NCBI GenBank assembly: GCA_937980205.1 | Contig: CALJKW010000055.1 | Location: forward strand, 1-64,000 | Length of the DNA: 64,000 bases | Source of the DNA: an uncultured Myxococcales bacterium | Lineage (GTDB): Bacteria; Myxococcota; Myxococcia; Myxococcales; Myxococcaceae | Direction: 5' to 3' | Shown here: piece after piece, positions 1 through 8,321 of the stretch | How the letters are laid out: each line of letters opens with the position of its first letter | Position numbering within the stretch: position 1 is the first letter of the stretch | Notes under the pieces: model-generated | Databases searched by the model: none | Told to the model about the DNA's origin: nothing | The model's input: only the letters and a program-made list of their open reading frames with translations | Translations under genes and position numbers: made by a program

Positions 1-87
1 CACTTCGAGCACACCATCCTCATCACCGCCGGCGAGCCGGAGATCTTCACTGCACCGGCGTCGGCGCAGTCGGGACGTACGTCTTGA
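1..87 (+). CDS. map: Methionine aminopeptidase type I, C-terminal end (partial)
   Basis: The first 28 codons read HFEHTILITAGEPEIFT and then a short tail to TGA at 85-87. The F-E-H-T segment followed by a G-x-P-E-I-F-T end is the C-terminal signature of type I methionyl aminopeptidases, which remove the initiator Met from nascent proteins using a dinuclear metal site. Only the last part is in the window; the rest lies upstream. Position directly before infA, rpmJ and rpsM fits the usual secY-adk-map-infA order of the spc operon, which supports the call. The 3' end overlaps the end of an antisense gene (47-535) tail to tail. Confidence 0.85.
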   Translation, partial: HFEHTILITAGEPEIFTAPASAQSGRTS

Positions 88-535
88 TGCACGCGCTCGC
101 CCGCTGGATGACGAACGCGTCGATCGGCTGCACCTGGTCGGGCGCGATGAAGCCGCTGTTCACCGTCGCGCCCTCCGAGATCGTGAACGTCGGCGCGCCG
201 CGCGCGGCCTTGCCCTCGAGCGGAGTGGCGGACAGCAGCGGCTGGCTGTGCTCGCGCAGCGCCCGGAAGTCGAGCAGCGAGAGCACGCACTTCCGCTCGT
301 CCTCGCCGTCGGTGAGCGTCACGTTCGTGCCCAGCACGTGCGTCGTCCGCTTCCCGAACGTCAGCGTCAGCTCGAAGCCTTCGGCCTGGTTTCCGACGTA
401 CAACGAGAAGGCGAGGGCGAGCCCCCCGAGCAGGGCGAGCACGATCACCGCAGTGAGCAAGACGATGCGACGCCCCCTCTTGCCCGCGGATTGGGACACA
501 TCGTCGAGCTGTTCATCGTTCGCAGTCACCGGCAC
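47..535 (-). CDS. Hypothetical single-pass membrane protein antisense within the ribosomal block
   Basis: A 162-residue protein. Residues about 22-46 (RRIVLLTAVIVLALLGGLAL and following) form one transmembrane segment after a short polar N-terminus, leaving about 115 residues probably outside the cytoplasm. I do not recognise the outer domain; it contains two cysteines (in KCVLSLL and ASACIK) that could pair. The gene is convergent with map, overlapping it by about 40 bases, and divergent from infA, so it interrupts an otherwise co-directional ribosomal operon. The opposite-strand frame across 84-641 is Ser/Arg-rich without recognisable features and looks like a shadow, so I favour this strand. 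Function unknown. Confidence 0.6.
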   Translation of the reverse strand: MPVTANDEQLDDVSQSAGKRGRRIVLLTAVIVLALLGGLALAFSLYVGNQAEGFELTLTFGKRTTHVLGTNVTLTDGEDERKCVLSLLDFRALREHSQPLLSATPLEGKAARGAPTFTISEGATVNSGFIAPDQVQPIDAFVIQRASACIKTYVPTAPTPVQ

Positions 536-576
536 CCCTCTCCAAGCGCCTGAATTTCAAGCCCTTCATCGGCCAC

Positions 577-604
577 TTGCGTTCCGCACGCCCGGAATGC
601 TAAT
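577..604 (+). promoter_or_regulatory. Candidate sigma-70-type promoter before infA
   Basis: TTGCGT at 577-582, a 16-base spacer and GCTAAT at 599-604 lie in the gap between the antisense gene and infA. Because the antisense gene separates map from infA, infA and the genes after it probably need their own promoter here. The match to consensus is partial, so this is a weak call. Confidence 0.3.
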
Positions 605-664
605 GCGCCGCGTTTCCTACATGGTCGGGTGCTGCCTATGACCCGAAGAACACGAGATTTTTGA

Positions 665-883
665 TTGCCGAAAGATGATGCCATCGAGGTCGAGGGCACT
701 GTGATGGAGCCCTTGCCCAACGCGATGTTCCGAGTGCAGCTCGACAACGGGCACAAGGTCCTCGCGCACATTTCCGGGAAGATGCGTATGCACTTCATCC
801 GCATTCTTCCGGGCGACAAGGTGAAGGTCGAGCTTTCGCCATACGACTTGAGCCGCGGTCGCATCACCTATCGAGCGAAGTAG
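665..883 (+). CDS. infA: Translation initiation factor IF-1
   Basis: A 72-residue protein, exactly the usual IF-1 length, with the conserved runs DAIEVEGTV, LPNAMFRVQLDNGHKVLAHI, SGKMR, LPGDKV and LSPYDL..GRITYR of the single S1/OB-fold domain. IF-1 occupies the ribosomal A site during initiation with IF-2 and IF-3. The start is TTG at 665; it gives the family length and no ATG exists at the same place. It is followed 24 bases later by rpmJ, the normal neighbour. The only oddity is MHF in place of the more common basic residues after SGKMR. Confidence 0.96.
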   Translation: MPKDDAIEVEGTVMEPLPNAMFRVQLDNGHKVLAHISGKMRMHFIRILPGDKVKVELSPYDLSRGRITYRAK

Positions 884-907
884 GTCGAGGAGCTTTCGAG
901 GAGAGTC

Positions 908-1024
908 ATGAAGGTCCGAGCGTCAGTGAAGAAGATTTGCGACAAGTGCAAGGTGATCCGCCGCAAGGGCGTGGTGCGCGTCATCTGTTCGGTGAACCCG
1001 CGCCACAAGCAGCGTCAAGGCTAG
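908..1024 (+). CDS. rpmJ: 50S ribosomal protein L36
   Basis: A 38-residue basic protein, MKVRASVKKICDKCKVIRR at the start and NPRHKQRQG at the end. Cys11, Cys14, Cys27 and His33 make the C-x2-C-x12-C-x5-H zinc-ribbon of zinc-type L36. It is the smallest large-subunit protein and binds 23S rRNA near the GTPase-associated region. A GAGGAGAG purine run lies upstream of the ATG. It sits between infA and rpsM as in most bacteria. The zinc-ligand form means this copy is the zinc-dependent paralogue rather than the zinc-independent one. Confidence 0.95.
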   Translation: MKVRASVKKICDKCKVIRRKGVVRVICSVNPRHKQRQG

Positions 1025-1042
1025 AAGGAAGGTAACGAGTAC

Positions 1043-1432
1043 ATGGCACGCATCTCCGGAGTCGATCTTCCGCCCGCCAAGCGCGTGGTGATCTCGCTCC
1101 AGTACATCTACGGCATCGGCAAGAAGAGCGCGCACGACATCTGCGCGAAGGCCGACATCCCGCTCACGCTCCGCACGAAGGATCTGACCGAAGATCAGAC
1201 CCGGCGCATCCGCGAGACGATCGAGAACGGTTACAAGACCGAGGGCGATCTGCGGCGCGAGATCACGATGAACGTGAAGCGGCTGATGGACCTCGGCTGC
1301 TACCGCGGCCTGCGTCACCGCAAGGGCCTGCCGGTTCGTGGCCAGCGTACTCACACCAACGCGCGCACGCGCAAAGGACCCAAGCGCGGCATCGTTCGCG
1401 CGAAGCCGGCGGCTCCGGCGGGGAAGGCATAA
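1043..1432 (+). CDS. rpsM: 30S ribosomal protein S13
   Basis: A 129-residue protein beginning MARISGVDLPPAKRVVISL, with the helix-hairpin-helix YIYGIGKKSA and the C-terminal RGLPVRGQRTHTNARTRKG motif of S13. S13 sits at the top of the 30S head and contacts tRNA and the large subunit. The tail after RTRKGPKR is extended with basic and Ala/Pro residues ending in PAAPAGKA. A clear GAAGGA ribosome-binding site precedes the ATG. It is followed three bases later by rpsK. Confidence 0.97.
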   Translation: MARISGVDLPPAKRVVISLQYIYGIGKKSAHDICAKADIPLTLRTKDLTEDQTRRIRETIENGYKTEGDLRREITMNVKRLMDLGCYRGLRHRKGLPVRGQRTHTNARTRKGPKRGIVRAKPAAPAGKA

Positions 1433-1435
1433 GTC

Positions 1436-1906
1436 ATGGCTGAAGAGACCAAAGAGAAGGCTCCCGCTGCACCTGCTGCTCCCGCCGCTGCTGCTGACGC
1501 CGGCGCTGCTCCGGCCGAAGGCGCCGCCGAGCGCAAGGTCAAGCGCAAGCAGAAGAAGAACATCCTCAACGGCATCGTCCACATCCAGGCGACGTTCAAC
1601 AACACGATGATCACGATCACCGACGTCTCGGGGAACGTGATCTCCTGGTCGACCGCCGGCGCCCGTGGCTTCAAGGGCTCGCGCAAGTCGACGCCGTTCG
1701 CCGCGCAGGTCGCCGCCGGCGACGCCGCCGCGAAGGCGATGGAGCACGGCCTCAAGAACGTGCAGATCATGGTGAAGGGCCCGGGCGCTGGCCGCGAGTC
1801 GGCGCTGCGCGCGATCGCCTCCGCCGGTCTCAAGATCAGCCTCATCCGCGACGTCACCCCCATCCCCCACAACGGCTGCCGTATGCCGAAGCGCCGCCGC
1901 GTCTAG
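1436..1906 (+). CDS. rpsK: 30S ribosomal protein S11 with Ala/Pro-rich N-terminal extension
   Basis: A 156-residue protein whose C-terminal about 125 residues are standard S11: HIQATFNNTMITITD, GFKGSRKSTPFAAQVAA, VMVKGPG.GRES (here IMVKGPGAGRES) and DVTPIPHNGCRMPKRRRV. S11 is part of the 30S platform near the mRNA exit path. The first about 28 residues are an acidic then Ala/Pro-rich extension not found in the typical about 129-residue protein. Codon use in the extension is like the rest of the gene, so it appears to be genuine coding sequence. It is three bases after rpsM. Confidence 0.97.
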   Translation: MAEETKEKAPAAPAAPAAAADAGAAPAEGAAERKVKRKQKKNILNGIVHIQATFNNTMITITDVSGNVISWSTAGARGFKGSRKSTPFAAQVAAGDAAAKAMEHGLKNVQIMVKGPGAGRESALRAIASAGLKISLIRDVTPIPHNGCRMPKRRRV

Positions 1907-1941
1907 TTCGCGGTCAGACCACCTACAGGAACGAGAAGAGA

Positions 1942-2568
1942 ATGGCCCGATACACCCAGAGCGTCTGCCGCATCTGCCGGCGCGAGAACCTGAAGATGTA
2001 CCTGAAGGGCGACCGCTGCTACACCGATCGCTGCGCGATCGAGCGTCGTCCGTATCCTCCTGGCCAGCACGGTCAGGGCCGCGTGAAGTTCTCCGGCTAC
2101 GGCGTGCAGCTGCGCGAGAAGCAGAAGGTCAAGCGCATGTACGGCCTGCTCGAGAGCCAGTTCCGTGGCTACTTCCGTAGAGCCGCCGCCGCCAAGGGCA
2201 AGACGGGCGAGACGCTGCTGCAAAACCTCGAGCTCCGCCTCGACAACGTCGTCTTCCGCATGGGCTTCGCGGACACGCGCTCCGAGGCGCGCCAGCTCGT
2301 TCGCCACGGCCACTTCACCGTGAACGGCCGCCGCGTGAACATTCCCTCGTTCGCCGTCCGCCCGGGCTCGAACATCGAGGTCCACGAGAAGAGCAAGAAG
2401 GTCCTCCGCATTCAGGAGGCCATCGAGACGGTCGACCGCCGCGGCATTCCGCAGTGGCTCGAGGTCGACAAGAAGGGCCTCAAAGGCCAGGTCAAGTCGG
2501 TGCCGAACCGCGAAGACCTGACGATGCCCATCCAGGAGCAGCTCATCGTCGAGCTCTACTCGAAGTAG
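1942..2568 (+). CDS. rpsD: 30S ribosomal protein S4
   Basis: A 208-residue protein with an N-terminal domain holding four cysteines (CRICRREN.. and CYTDRC), the zinc-binding C+ form of S4, then RRPYPPGQHG, and an S4 RNA-binding domain (about residues 98-160, LELRLDNVVFRMGFADTRSE, QLVRHGHFTVNGRRVNIPS). S4 nucleates assembly of the 30S body and in many bacteria represses its own operon. It lies between rpsK and rpoA, the usual alpha-operon order. The 162-base gap to rpoA contains strong hairpins that could be regulatory. Confidence 0.97.
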   Translation: MARYTQSVCRICRRENLKMYLKGDRCYTDRCAIERRPYPPGQHGQGRVKFSGYGVQLREKQKVKRMYGLLESQFRGYFRRAAAAKGKTGETLLQNLELRLDNVVFRMGFADTRSEARQLVRHGHFTVNGRRVNIPSFAVRPGSNIEVHEKSKKVLRIQEAIETVDRRGIPQWLEVDKKGLKGQVKSVPNREDLTMPIQEQLIVELYSK

Positions 2569-2574
2569 CCCGTC

Positions 2575-2624
2575 CGGGGACCTCGGGTCCCCGCCCCGCC
2601 GGAGGCGAGAGATCTCCTCTCCGG
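2575..2624 (+). promoter_or_regulatory. Two adjacent hairpins in the rpsD-rpoA gap
   Basis: An 8-bp perfect stem (2575-2582 with 2586-2593, loop TCG) is followed at once by a second dyad: CCGGAG at 2599-2604 with CTCCGG at 2619-2624, with GAGATCTC self-complementary inside. Neither is followed by a T-run, so an intrinsic terminator is unlikely. Attenuation, processing or S4-dependent control of rpoA are possible roles, which is inference. Confidence 0.4.
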
Positions 2625-2730
2625 CACTGCAGTCGAAGTCTCAAACCGAGTTTTGAAGGTTCCGTGAGCAGCCTCCTGCCATTCGGGCGGGTAAGTCGGT
2701 GCTGTCTCATTGATACGAGGAGCAACACAC

Positions 2731-3789
<1,059 letters not shown>

Positions 3790-3907
3790 TTCGTTTCAGC
3801 CGGGCCGGGGGCTTAACGGCTCCCGGCACGGTTCAACGCTGTACGCAGTGAACCCGTAGAGCCCACCGGTACCTGACACGGCCGGCGGAGAAAGACTGAG
3901 TGCTGTC

Positions 3908-4327
3908 ATGGAACACCGAGTCGGATACCGCAAGCTGCAGCGCACCACCGCGCATCGCCTCGCGATGCTGCGCAACATGGTGACGAGCCTCATCGAGCAC
4001 GAGCGGATCACCACCACCATTCCCCGCGCGAAGGAAGCTCGCCGCATGGCCGAGCGGGTCATCACCCTCGGCAAGAAGGGCGGCCTTCACAACGTGCGCC
4101 TCGCCTCGCAGACGGTGAAGGACCGCGTCCTGCTGCAGAAGCTCTTTGGCGAGCTGAAGGACCGCTACGCCAAGCGCTCGGGCGGCTACACCCGCATCCT
4201 GAAGATCGGCTTCCGCCGCGGCGACGCGACGGAGATGGCGATCCTCGAACTCGTTGACCGCCCCGAGGCCAAGGCCGATGCTGGTGGCGACGGCGGCGAG
4301 AAGAAGACCGAAGAGAAGCAGTCGTAA
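3908..4327 (+). CDS. rplQ: 50S ribosomal protein L17
   Basis: A 139-residue protein starting MEHRVGYRKLQRTTAHRLAM, with MVTSLIEHERITTTIPRAKE and GGYTRILKIGFRRGDATEMA, the L17 core of about 118 residues. L17 lies near the peptide exit tunnel. A charged tail rich in Lys, Glu and Asp follows the core. It ends the ribosomal block; no intrinsic terminator separates it from the lipoprotein gene that starts 21 bases later, so the two are probably transcribed together. Confidence 0.96.
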   Translation: MEHRVGYRKLQRTTAHRLAMLRNMVTSLIEHERITTTIPRAKEARRMAERVITLGKKGGLHNVRLASQTVKDRVLLQKLFGELKDRYAKRSGGYTRILKIGFRRGDATEMAILELVDRPEAKADAGGDGGEKKTEEKQS

Positions 4328-4347
4328 ATCCTCAGAGGGAGGGGAAC

Positions 4348-4791
4348 ATGACGAAGCAGCTTTCCATTGTGGTGCTGGGCGTCGTTGCGCTGTTCGGCTG
4401 TGGCGGTGGTGCGCAGGTGCGCGCGTACAAGGGCACGTCCACCACGGCCATCACCAACAGTGGTGGCGGGACGACTACGATCACGGATGCGAACGTCGTC
4501 TACCTCGTGATGCCGGGCGACGAGCCGAACGAGTGGCTCTTCATCGACAACAACACCTCGTACTCGGCCACCGCTTCGGGCATGTCGCTGACGTTCCAGG
4601 GCGGTCAGGGCTTCTCGCGCACCTCGACCCTGGACAACCAGAGCGAGATGGTCACCGTCAGCAACGGCACCGGAATGCTCCAGGCGGAATCGCTCAGCAT
4701 CAGCATCTCCGGTCAGATCACTCAGAGCTCGACCTCAGGCGGCAGCGGAACCGCGAGCTACACGCTGATGTTCACGGGCCGGCGCGAGTAA
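4348..4791 (+). CDS. Putative lipoprotein of unknown function
   Basis: A 147-residue protein with a lipoprotein signal peptide: MTKQLSIVVLGVVALFGC, cleavage expected before Cys18, then a Gly-rich segment. The mature part is rich in Thr, Ser and Gly with no recognisable domain and is probably all beta. A strong GAGGGAGGGG ribosome-binding site lies before the ATG, 21 bases after rplQ. Its last bases overlap a relic of a macrodomain gene on the other strand, which suggests that this 3' end marks an old recombination junction. Envelope location is inferred from the signal; function unknown. Confidence 0.7.
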   Translation: MTKQLSIVVLGVVALFGCGGGAQVRAYKGTSTTAITNSGGGTTTITDANVVYLVMPGDEPNEWLFIDNNTSYSATASGMSLTFQGGQGFSRTSTLDNQSEMVTVSNGTGMLQAESLSISISGQITQSSTSGGSGTASYTLMFTGRRE

Positions 4792-4885
4792 GCGACTCGT
4801 AGACCTTCAGGTCGGCTTCGCTGCACAGACTCGCCACGATGCGCTCGAACGAGGCATCGTGGCGTTTCATCTTGGCGGCTAGAAG
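4772..4885 (-). pseudogene. Relic of a macrodomain gene, 3' end only
   Basis: On the minus strand, reading from about 4885, the sequence LLLAAK-MKRHDASFERIVA-SLCSEADLKVYESLTRAGP then stop (4772-4774) is the C-terminus of a macrodomain protein. It matches the intact gene at 7190-7687, whose end reads MKRHDASFERIVA-CLFTEADLRVYQAAFAYH. The central 39 bases (4832-4870) are identical to 7247-7285. Nothing upstream of about 4885 resembles the rest of the domain, so only the last 35 or so codons survive. Both copies point the same way, making them direct repeats on either side of the gene at 5111-6862. Confidence 0.75.
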
Positions 4886-5110
4886 AAGACTGAAGAGAAG
4901 AGAGCTGACGCGCCCGTTCTCGAGCCGTGCCGGTGACCGCGGGATGAACGCGCCACCGGCACCGTGCCGGCCGAGCTGAAGGTCTTCGCGGAAGCAGCGC
5001 TGTGCGATCGCACTTCGGTGTTCGATCGCGGGCTGCTTCGAGGCGCGAGCCGCGCGCGCAGCGCCATGTTTTGTCTTTCCGATGGGCCGCGCCTGTGTTC
5101 CTGTTCGCGC

Positions 5111-6862
5111 ATGCGCTTTCCGAGTCTTGTTGTTTTTGCGGCTTTCGCTGTCGCGAGCTCACAGGCGGAAGCGGGCGACACGCTCTCCATCACGACGTTC
5201 AACATTCAGGGTGGGTATCCCGGGGGCGTGATGCCCGGAACCCAAGCCCCTTCTGTGACGAACGCCGCCAACGACATCCTGGCGGCGAACGCGGACGTCG
5301 TCCTCCTCCAAGAAGTCCATCACCGCTATCACCACGACCCCGGCTGTCCGGATCAGCCAGACGAGCTGATTGCGGCGCTCTCCAGCACCTATCCCTACTC
5401 CTGGTTCGTCCCCAATACAGCCGGGTCCTACTGGGGTGGGCAGTGTGGTCCGGGGGAGAACAGGATCGAGGCGGGGCTGATGATCTTCAGCAAGACTACG
5501 TTGTGGGATCAGGAGGTCTCGACGCCGGGACCGAACGGCGAGAGCCTTTTTCAGAAGGCGACCATCTACAAGTCGGGGATGCGTTTTGCTGTGTACAACG
5601 TGCATACGGACCCATGGCCCGCGGCGCAGGCTCAGATCCCCACCTTGGTGAGTTTCATCCAGGCCACGCGTGGCGCTGACGTCGTGATGGTCGGTGGCGA
5701 CTTCAATGCCAGACCTACGGATCCGACGGAGGCCGCTGCCCTGATGCCATTGAGCAACCTCGGGCTGACCATGAACACGCATACCATCGACATGAACCGA
5801 ATCGATCAGGTCTGGACGAGTTGGGCCGCCGGCTCCGGGCTCTTGACCATCCCGACTGCGAAGCCCTACGTAACATCGGACCATCCTCTCGTGCGCGTCG
5901 CGTGGTCCTGGTTCCGCGACAATTGGATGGGCGTGACGCCCGCGGGCCTCAGCCTTACGTCTCTCGGCACGTCACCGGTCGCGTCGAACTCGACGTCGGG
6001 CGGGTTGTACGGTTTCTCGAGCCAGGGGCTTCACGCCAGCTGGCGCTATGCCCCCACTCCGTGGTGGGGCCTTAAGGTTCCCAATGCAGCTTCCGGTACT
6101 GTCGCCGTCGGCCCGACGATTCACCCCAATGGGTGTGAGCTGGTGGCTTGGCGGGACGCGACGAGCGGACTGTTCATGTGGGGCGTCGAGACGACTCTAC
6201 CCCCGGTCTACAACTGCCACCTCGCCTACTCGACCGTCGCAGCTCTCCCGGATCCAATCGATTCGTCACCGGCGGTCGCTTCGTACGCGGAGGTGACGGG
6301 ACCCTGGTACGACCAGACCGTCATCCAGCACTATTGGGCCTTCGCCCGCCGAAGCACCGACGGCGCGCTGCTCTATAACCACTACCAGGCGTACACCTAC
6401 GACGAGCCGAACAATTGGTTGGGCTGGGCAGCGAAGACCGACGGCGTGTTGCAGACGGGGTCCGCGCCGGCCGCGGTGGCCACGGCGCCGAACGTCGTCG
6501 AGATCTTCGTTCGCGGGACCAACGACTATCTCTACACGCGGACCGTCGGCATCCAGTATTCGCCGCCCTTCTACCTCAACAGCTGGACGGGCTTCGCGCC
6601 GGTGATGAGCCACTCCACGATGACGTCGGATCCGACCGTCGCGTGGGATGGCTACGGCAGGCTCGACGCGTGCTCGTTGAAGACCGACGGCAACATCTGG
6701 TGCGTGACTCGAAACAGCAACTATCAGTGGTCGAACTCGCGATCGTGTGGGCAGCCTCCAGGCGGCGCTCAAGGGGCGCCTGTCGCTACGCGTGATGGCT
6801 CCGACCTGCTGGTGTACTCGCGCAACGGGCAGAACCAGGTCTTCGTGAGGCGCTGCAATTGA
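5111..6862 (+). CDS. Secreted endonuclease/exonuclease/phosphatase-family protein with C-terminal lectin-like repeats
   Basis: A 583-residue protein. Residues 1-21 are a signal peptide (MRFPSLVVFAAFAVASSQAEA). Residues about 25-270 carry the EEP fold: TTFNIQGG, DVVLLQEVHH, the VYNVHTD segment, VMVGGDFNARP, RIDQVW and TSDHPLV, which supply the Mg ligands and the general acid/base pair of DNase I-like phosphodiesterases. Residues about 280-583 are repeats of about 50-60 residues with conserved Trp and DP/SSPAVAS segments, like PLL-type or fucolectin beta-propellers. It is probably a secreted nuclease or phosphodiesterase that binds glycans. Of the first 52 codons, 17 end in A or T, well above the neighbours, and the gene is bracketed by macrodomain 3' repeats, both suggesting transfer. 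The start at 5111 was chosen for the signal peptide. Confidence 0.85.
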   Translation: MRFPSLVVFAAFAVASSQAEAGDTLSITTFNIQGGYPGGVMPGTQAPSVTNAANDILAANADVVLLQEVHHRYHHDPGCPDQPDELIAALSSTYPYSWFVPNTAGSYWGGQCGPGENRIEAGLMIFSKTTLWDQEVSTPGPNGESLFQKATIYKSGMRFAVYNVHTDPWPAAQAQIPTLVSFIQATRGADVVMVGGDFNARPTDPTEAAALMPLSNLGLTMNTHTIDMNRIDQVWTSWAAGSGLLTIPTAKPYVTSDHPLVRVAWSWFRDNWMGVTPAGLSLTSLGTSPVASNSTSGGLYGFSSQGLHASWRYAPTPWWGLKVPNAASGTVAVGPTIHPNGCELVAWRDATSGLFMWGVETTLPPVYNCHLAYSTVAALPDPIDSSPAVASYAEVTGPWYDQTVIQHYWAFARRSTDGALLYNHYQAYTYDEPNNWLGWAAKTDGVLQTGSAPAAVATAPNVVEIFVRGTNDYLYTRTVGIQYSPPFYLNSWTGFAPVMSHSTMTSDPTVAWDGYGRLDACSLKTDGNIWCVTRNSNYQWSNSRSCGQPPGGAQGAPVATRDGSDLLVYSRNGQNQVFVRRCN

Positions 6863-7189
6863 TCCGCGCCGCCACGACCTCTAGCGCCTGGACTCGAACG
6901 TCCGTCGAACTTCAGAGTGAAGCCGAGGTTCTCGACGGCCCAGATCGCCGTCCCGACGCGTCCGATGCCGTTGAGCTCGAGGGTGCCGCGCACCACCCAC
7001 ATCTGCCCCAGGGGAGGCGGGGGGCGGCATCGAGGTGAGCGACACTCCGTCGGCGCTCAGCAGTACGGCGATGAGACAGCCCCCATTGGGCGAACCTCCA
7101 TGACCTCAAGCTGGACGGCGACGGCATTCTGATTCGGTTTCCAGGACCATGACGGAACCTTCGCCCGCGGACGTCGCCGTCCTGCACCG
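6863..7189. other. Gene-free stretch with a possible coding relic
   Basis: No intact gene is seen between the EEP gene and the macrodomain gene. On the minus strand a frame from 7002 reads MWVVRGTLELNGIGRVGT and continues to a hydrophobic, protein-like IWAVENLGFTLKF before becoming Arg/Gly-rich low-quality sequence that runs into the EEP 3' end. This 35-residue piece looks like a fragment of a real protein that I cannot name. The remainder shows no promoter, terminator or RNA structure that I can support. Confidence 0.35.
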
Positions 7190-7687
7190 TCAGTGGTACG
7201 CGAACGCCGCCTGGTAGACCCTCAGGTCCGCTTCAGTGAAGAGGCACGCCACGATGCGCTCGAACGAGGCATCGTGGCGTTTCATTTGGGCCAGCGCGAT
7301 CTTCGCCGCCCGCTCGATTGGGAAGCCGTACGCGCCGGTCGAGATCGAGGGGAAGGCGATGGATCGAATCGCCGGCTCTTCCAGCGCCCGCGCGAACGAC
7401 TGCGCGTAGGCGCTCTCGAGCAGCGCGTCTTCGCCGTGGCCGCCGCCCTGCCACACGGGGCCGACGGTGTGGATCACCCAGCGGGCCTTCAGCTTGAAGC
7501 CCGGCGTGCGCTTCGCCTGTCCGGTCTTGCAGCCGTTCAGCTTGCGGCAGGCCTCGAGCAGCTCCGGTCCCGCCGCCCGGTGAATTGCGCCGTCGACGCC
7601 CCCACCGCCGAGCAGCGACGAGTTCGCCGCGTTCACGATGGCGTCAACGTCGAGCTTCGTGAGGTCGCTTCGGACGAGCTCGATCAC
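7190..7687 (-). CDS. Macrodomain (ADP-ribose-binding) protein, YmdB/MacroD-like
   Basis: A 165-residue protein that is one macrodomain: LTKLDVDAIVNAANSSLLGGGGVDGAIH near the start (the NAAN and GGGGVDGAIH segments that hold ADP-ribose), VIHTVGPVW, and SIAFPSISTGAYGFP. Family members hydrolyse O-acetyl-ADP-ribose or remove ADP-ribose from proteins and nucleic acids. The start is GTG at 7685-7687, which overlaps the TGA of the upstream membrane-protein gene as GTGA; the frame stays open further upstream but that part is antisense-type noise. The family length is about 175 residues, so it is complete. A relic of its 3' end lies at 4772-4885. Confidence 0.9.
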   Translation of the reverse strand: MIELVRSDLTKLDVDAIVNAANSSLLGGGGVDGAIHRAAGPELLEACRKLNGCKTGQAKRTPGFKLKARWVIHTVGPVWQGGGHGEDALLESAYAQSFARALEEPAIRSIAFPSISTGAYGFPIERAAKIALAQMKRHDASFERIVACLFTEADLRVYQAAFAYH

Positions 7688-8304
7688 TGCTGCAGCTCGC
7701 CGCCGCGCAACAGGTACGCGTCGCCTTCGCTGCAGTTGACGTGGATCTCCGAGATCACGAGGCTCGCCGGCGCCTCTTTCCCGTGCTCGTCGAACATCAG
7801 GCGAGGGGAGAGCGAGATGTCGCCGTACGGCCGTAGCTGCTCGGCGGTCACGTAGTACTTCCCGTTCACGGTGATCTGGACGTTCTGCCAGTCGTCGTCG
7901 CTGTCGTTCTTCACCATGTACGCGCGGTCTTTGGCCTCGCCGGCGACGATGAGCCGCGCGCCGAACGAGTTGCCCTGCACGCCGCCGGCGCACGAGACGC
8001 CCACGCTGGTGGCGACGAGCATCACCCACACCGAGAGGACGAGCGCCTTGTACTTGAAGTAGCGATCCGAGTTGCGGAAGTCCTCGGCGATCTCGCGAAG
8101 GATCGAGAAGCTGTTGAGCAGGACGTCGATCGCGCCCTCGCGCACCGCTTCCTTGGTGAGCTTCTTCTTCTCCTCCGGCAGCGGCGCGGCGCGGGCGGCG
8201 CTGCGGACTCCTCCGGAGACGGACGGCTTCGGCTTCGGGATGTCGAGCTCGAGCTCGGGCGGCGGCGCCTGAGGGCCGCCGGGTTGGTCGGGGTTCTCGC
8301 TCAC
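7684..8304 (-). CDS. Hypothetical single-pass membrane protein
   Basis: A 206-residue protein. The first about 55 residues are Pro-, Lys- and Glu-rich and probably disordered and cytoplasmic. A helical segment (AIDVLLNSFSILREIAEDF) leads to one transmembrane segment near residues 90-110 (ALVLSVWVMLVATSVGV). The C-terminal about 95 residues have a beta-rich look (ARLIVAGEAKDRAYMVKNDS, WQNVQITVNGKYYV) and may be periplasmic. I do not recognise the family. It is translationally coupled through GTGA to the macrodomain gene downstream and lies just after the TPR lipoprotein gene, so the run from 11285 down to 7190 may be one operon. Confidence 0.75.
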   Translation of the reverse strand: MSENPDQPGGPQAPPPELELDIPKPKPSVSGGVRSAARAAPLPEEKKKLTKEAVREGAIDVLLNSFSILREIAEDFRNSDRYFKYKALVLSVWVMLVATSVGVSCAGGVQGNSFGARLIVAGEAKDRAYMVKNDSDDDWQNVQITVNGKYYVTAEQLRPYGDISLSPRLMFDEHGKEAPASLVISEIHVNCSEGDAYLLRGGELQQ

Positions 8305-8321
8305 GGCCTGGCGAGGCTACC

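Noticed and set aside
84..641. Plus-strand frame of 185 codons opposite the membrane protein at 47-535
   Set aside because: Ser/Arg-rich composition with no domain; the opposite strand has a clear transmembrane segment and better codon bias.
2575..2624. Hairpins considered as an intrinsic terminator of rpsD
   Set aside because: No T-run follows either stem.
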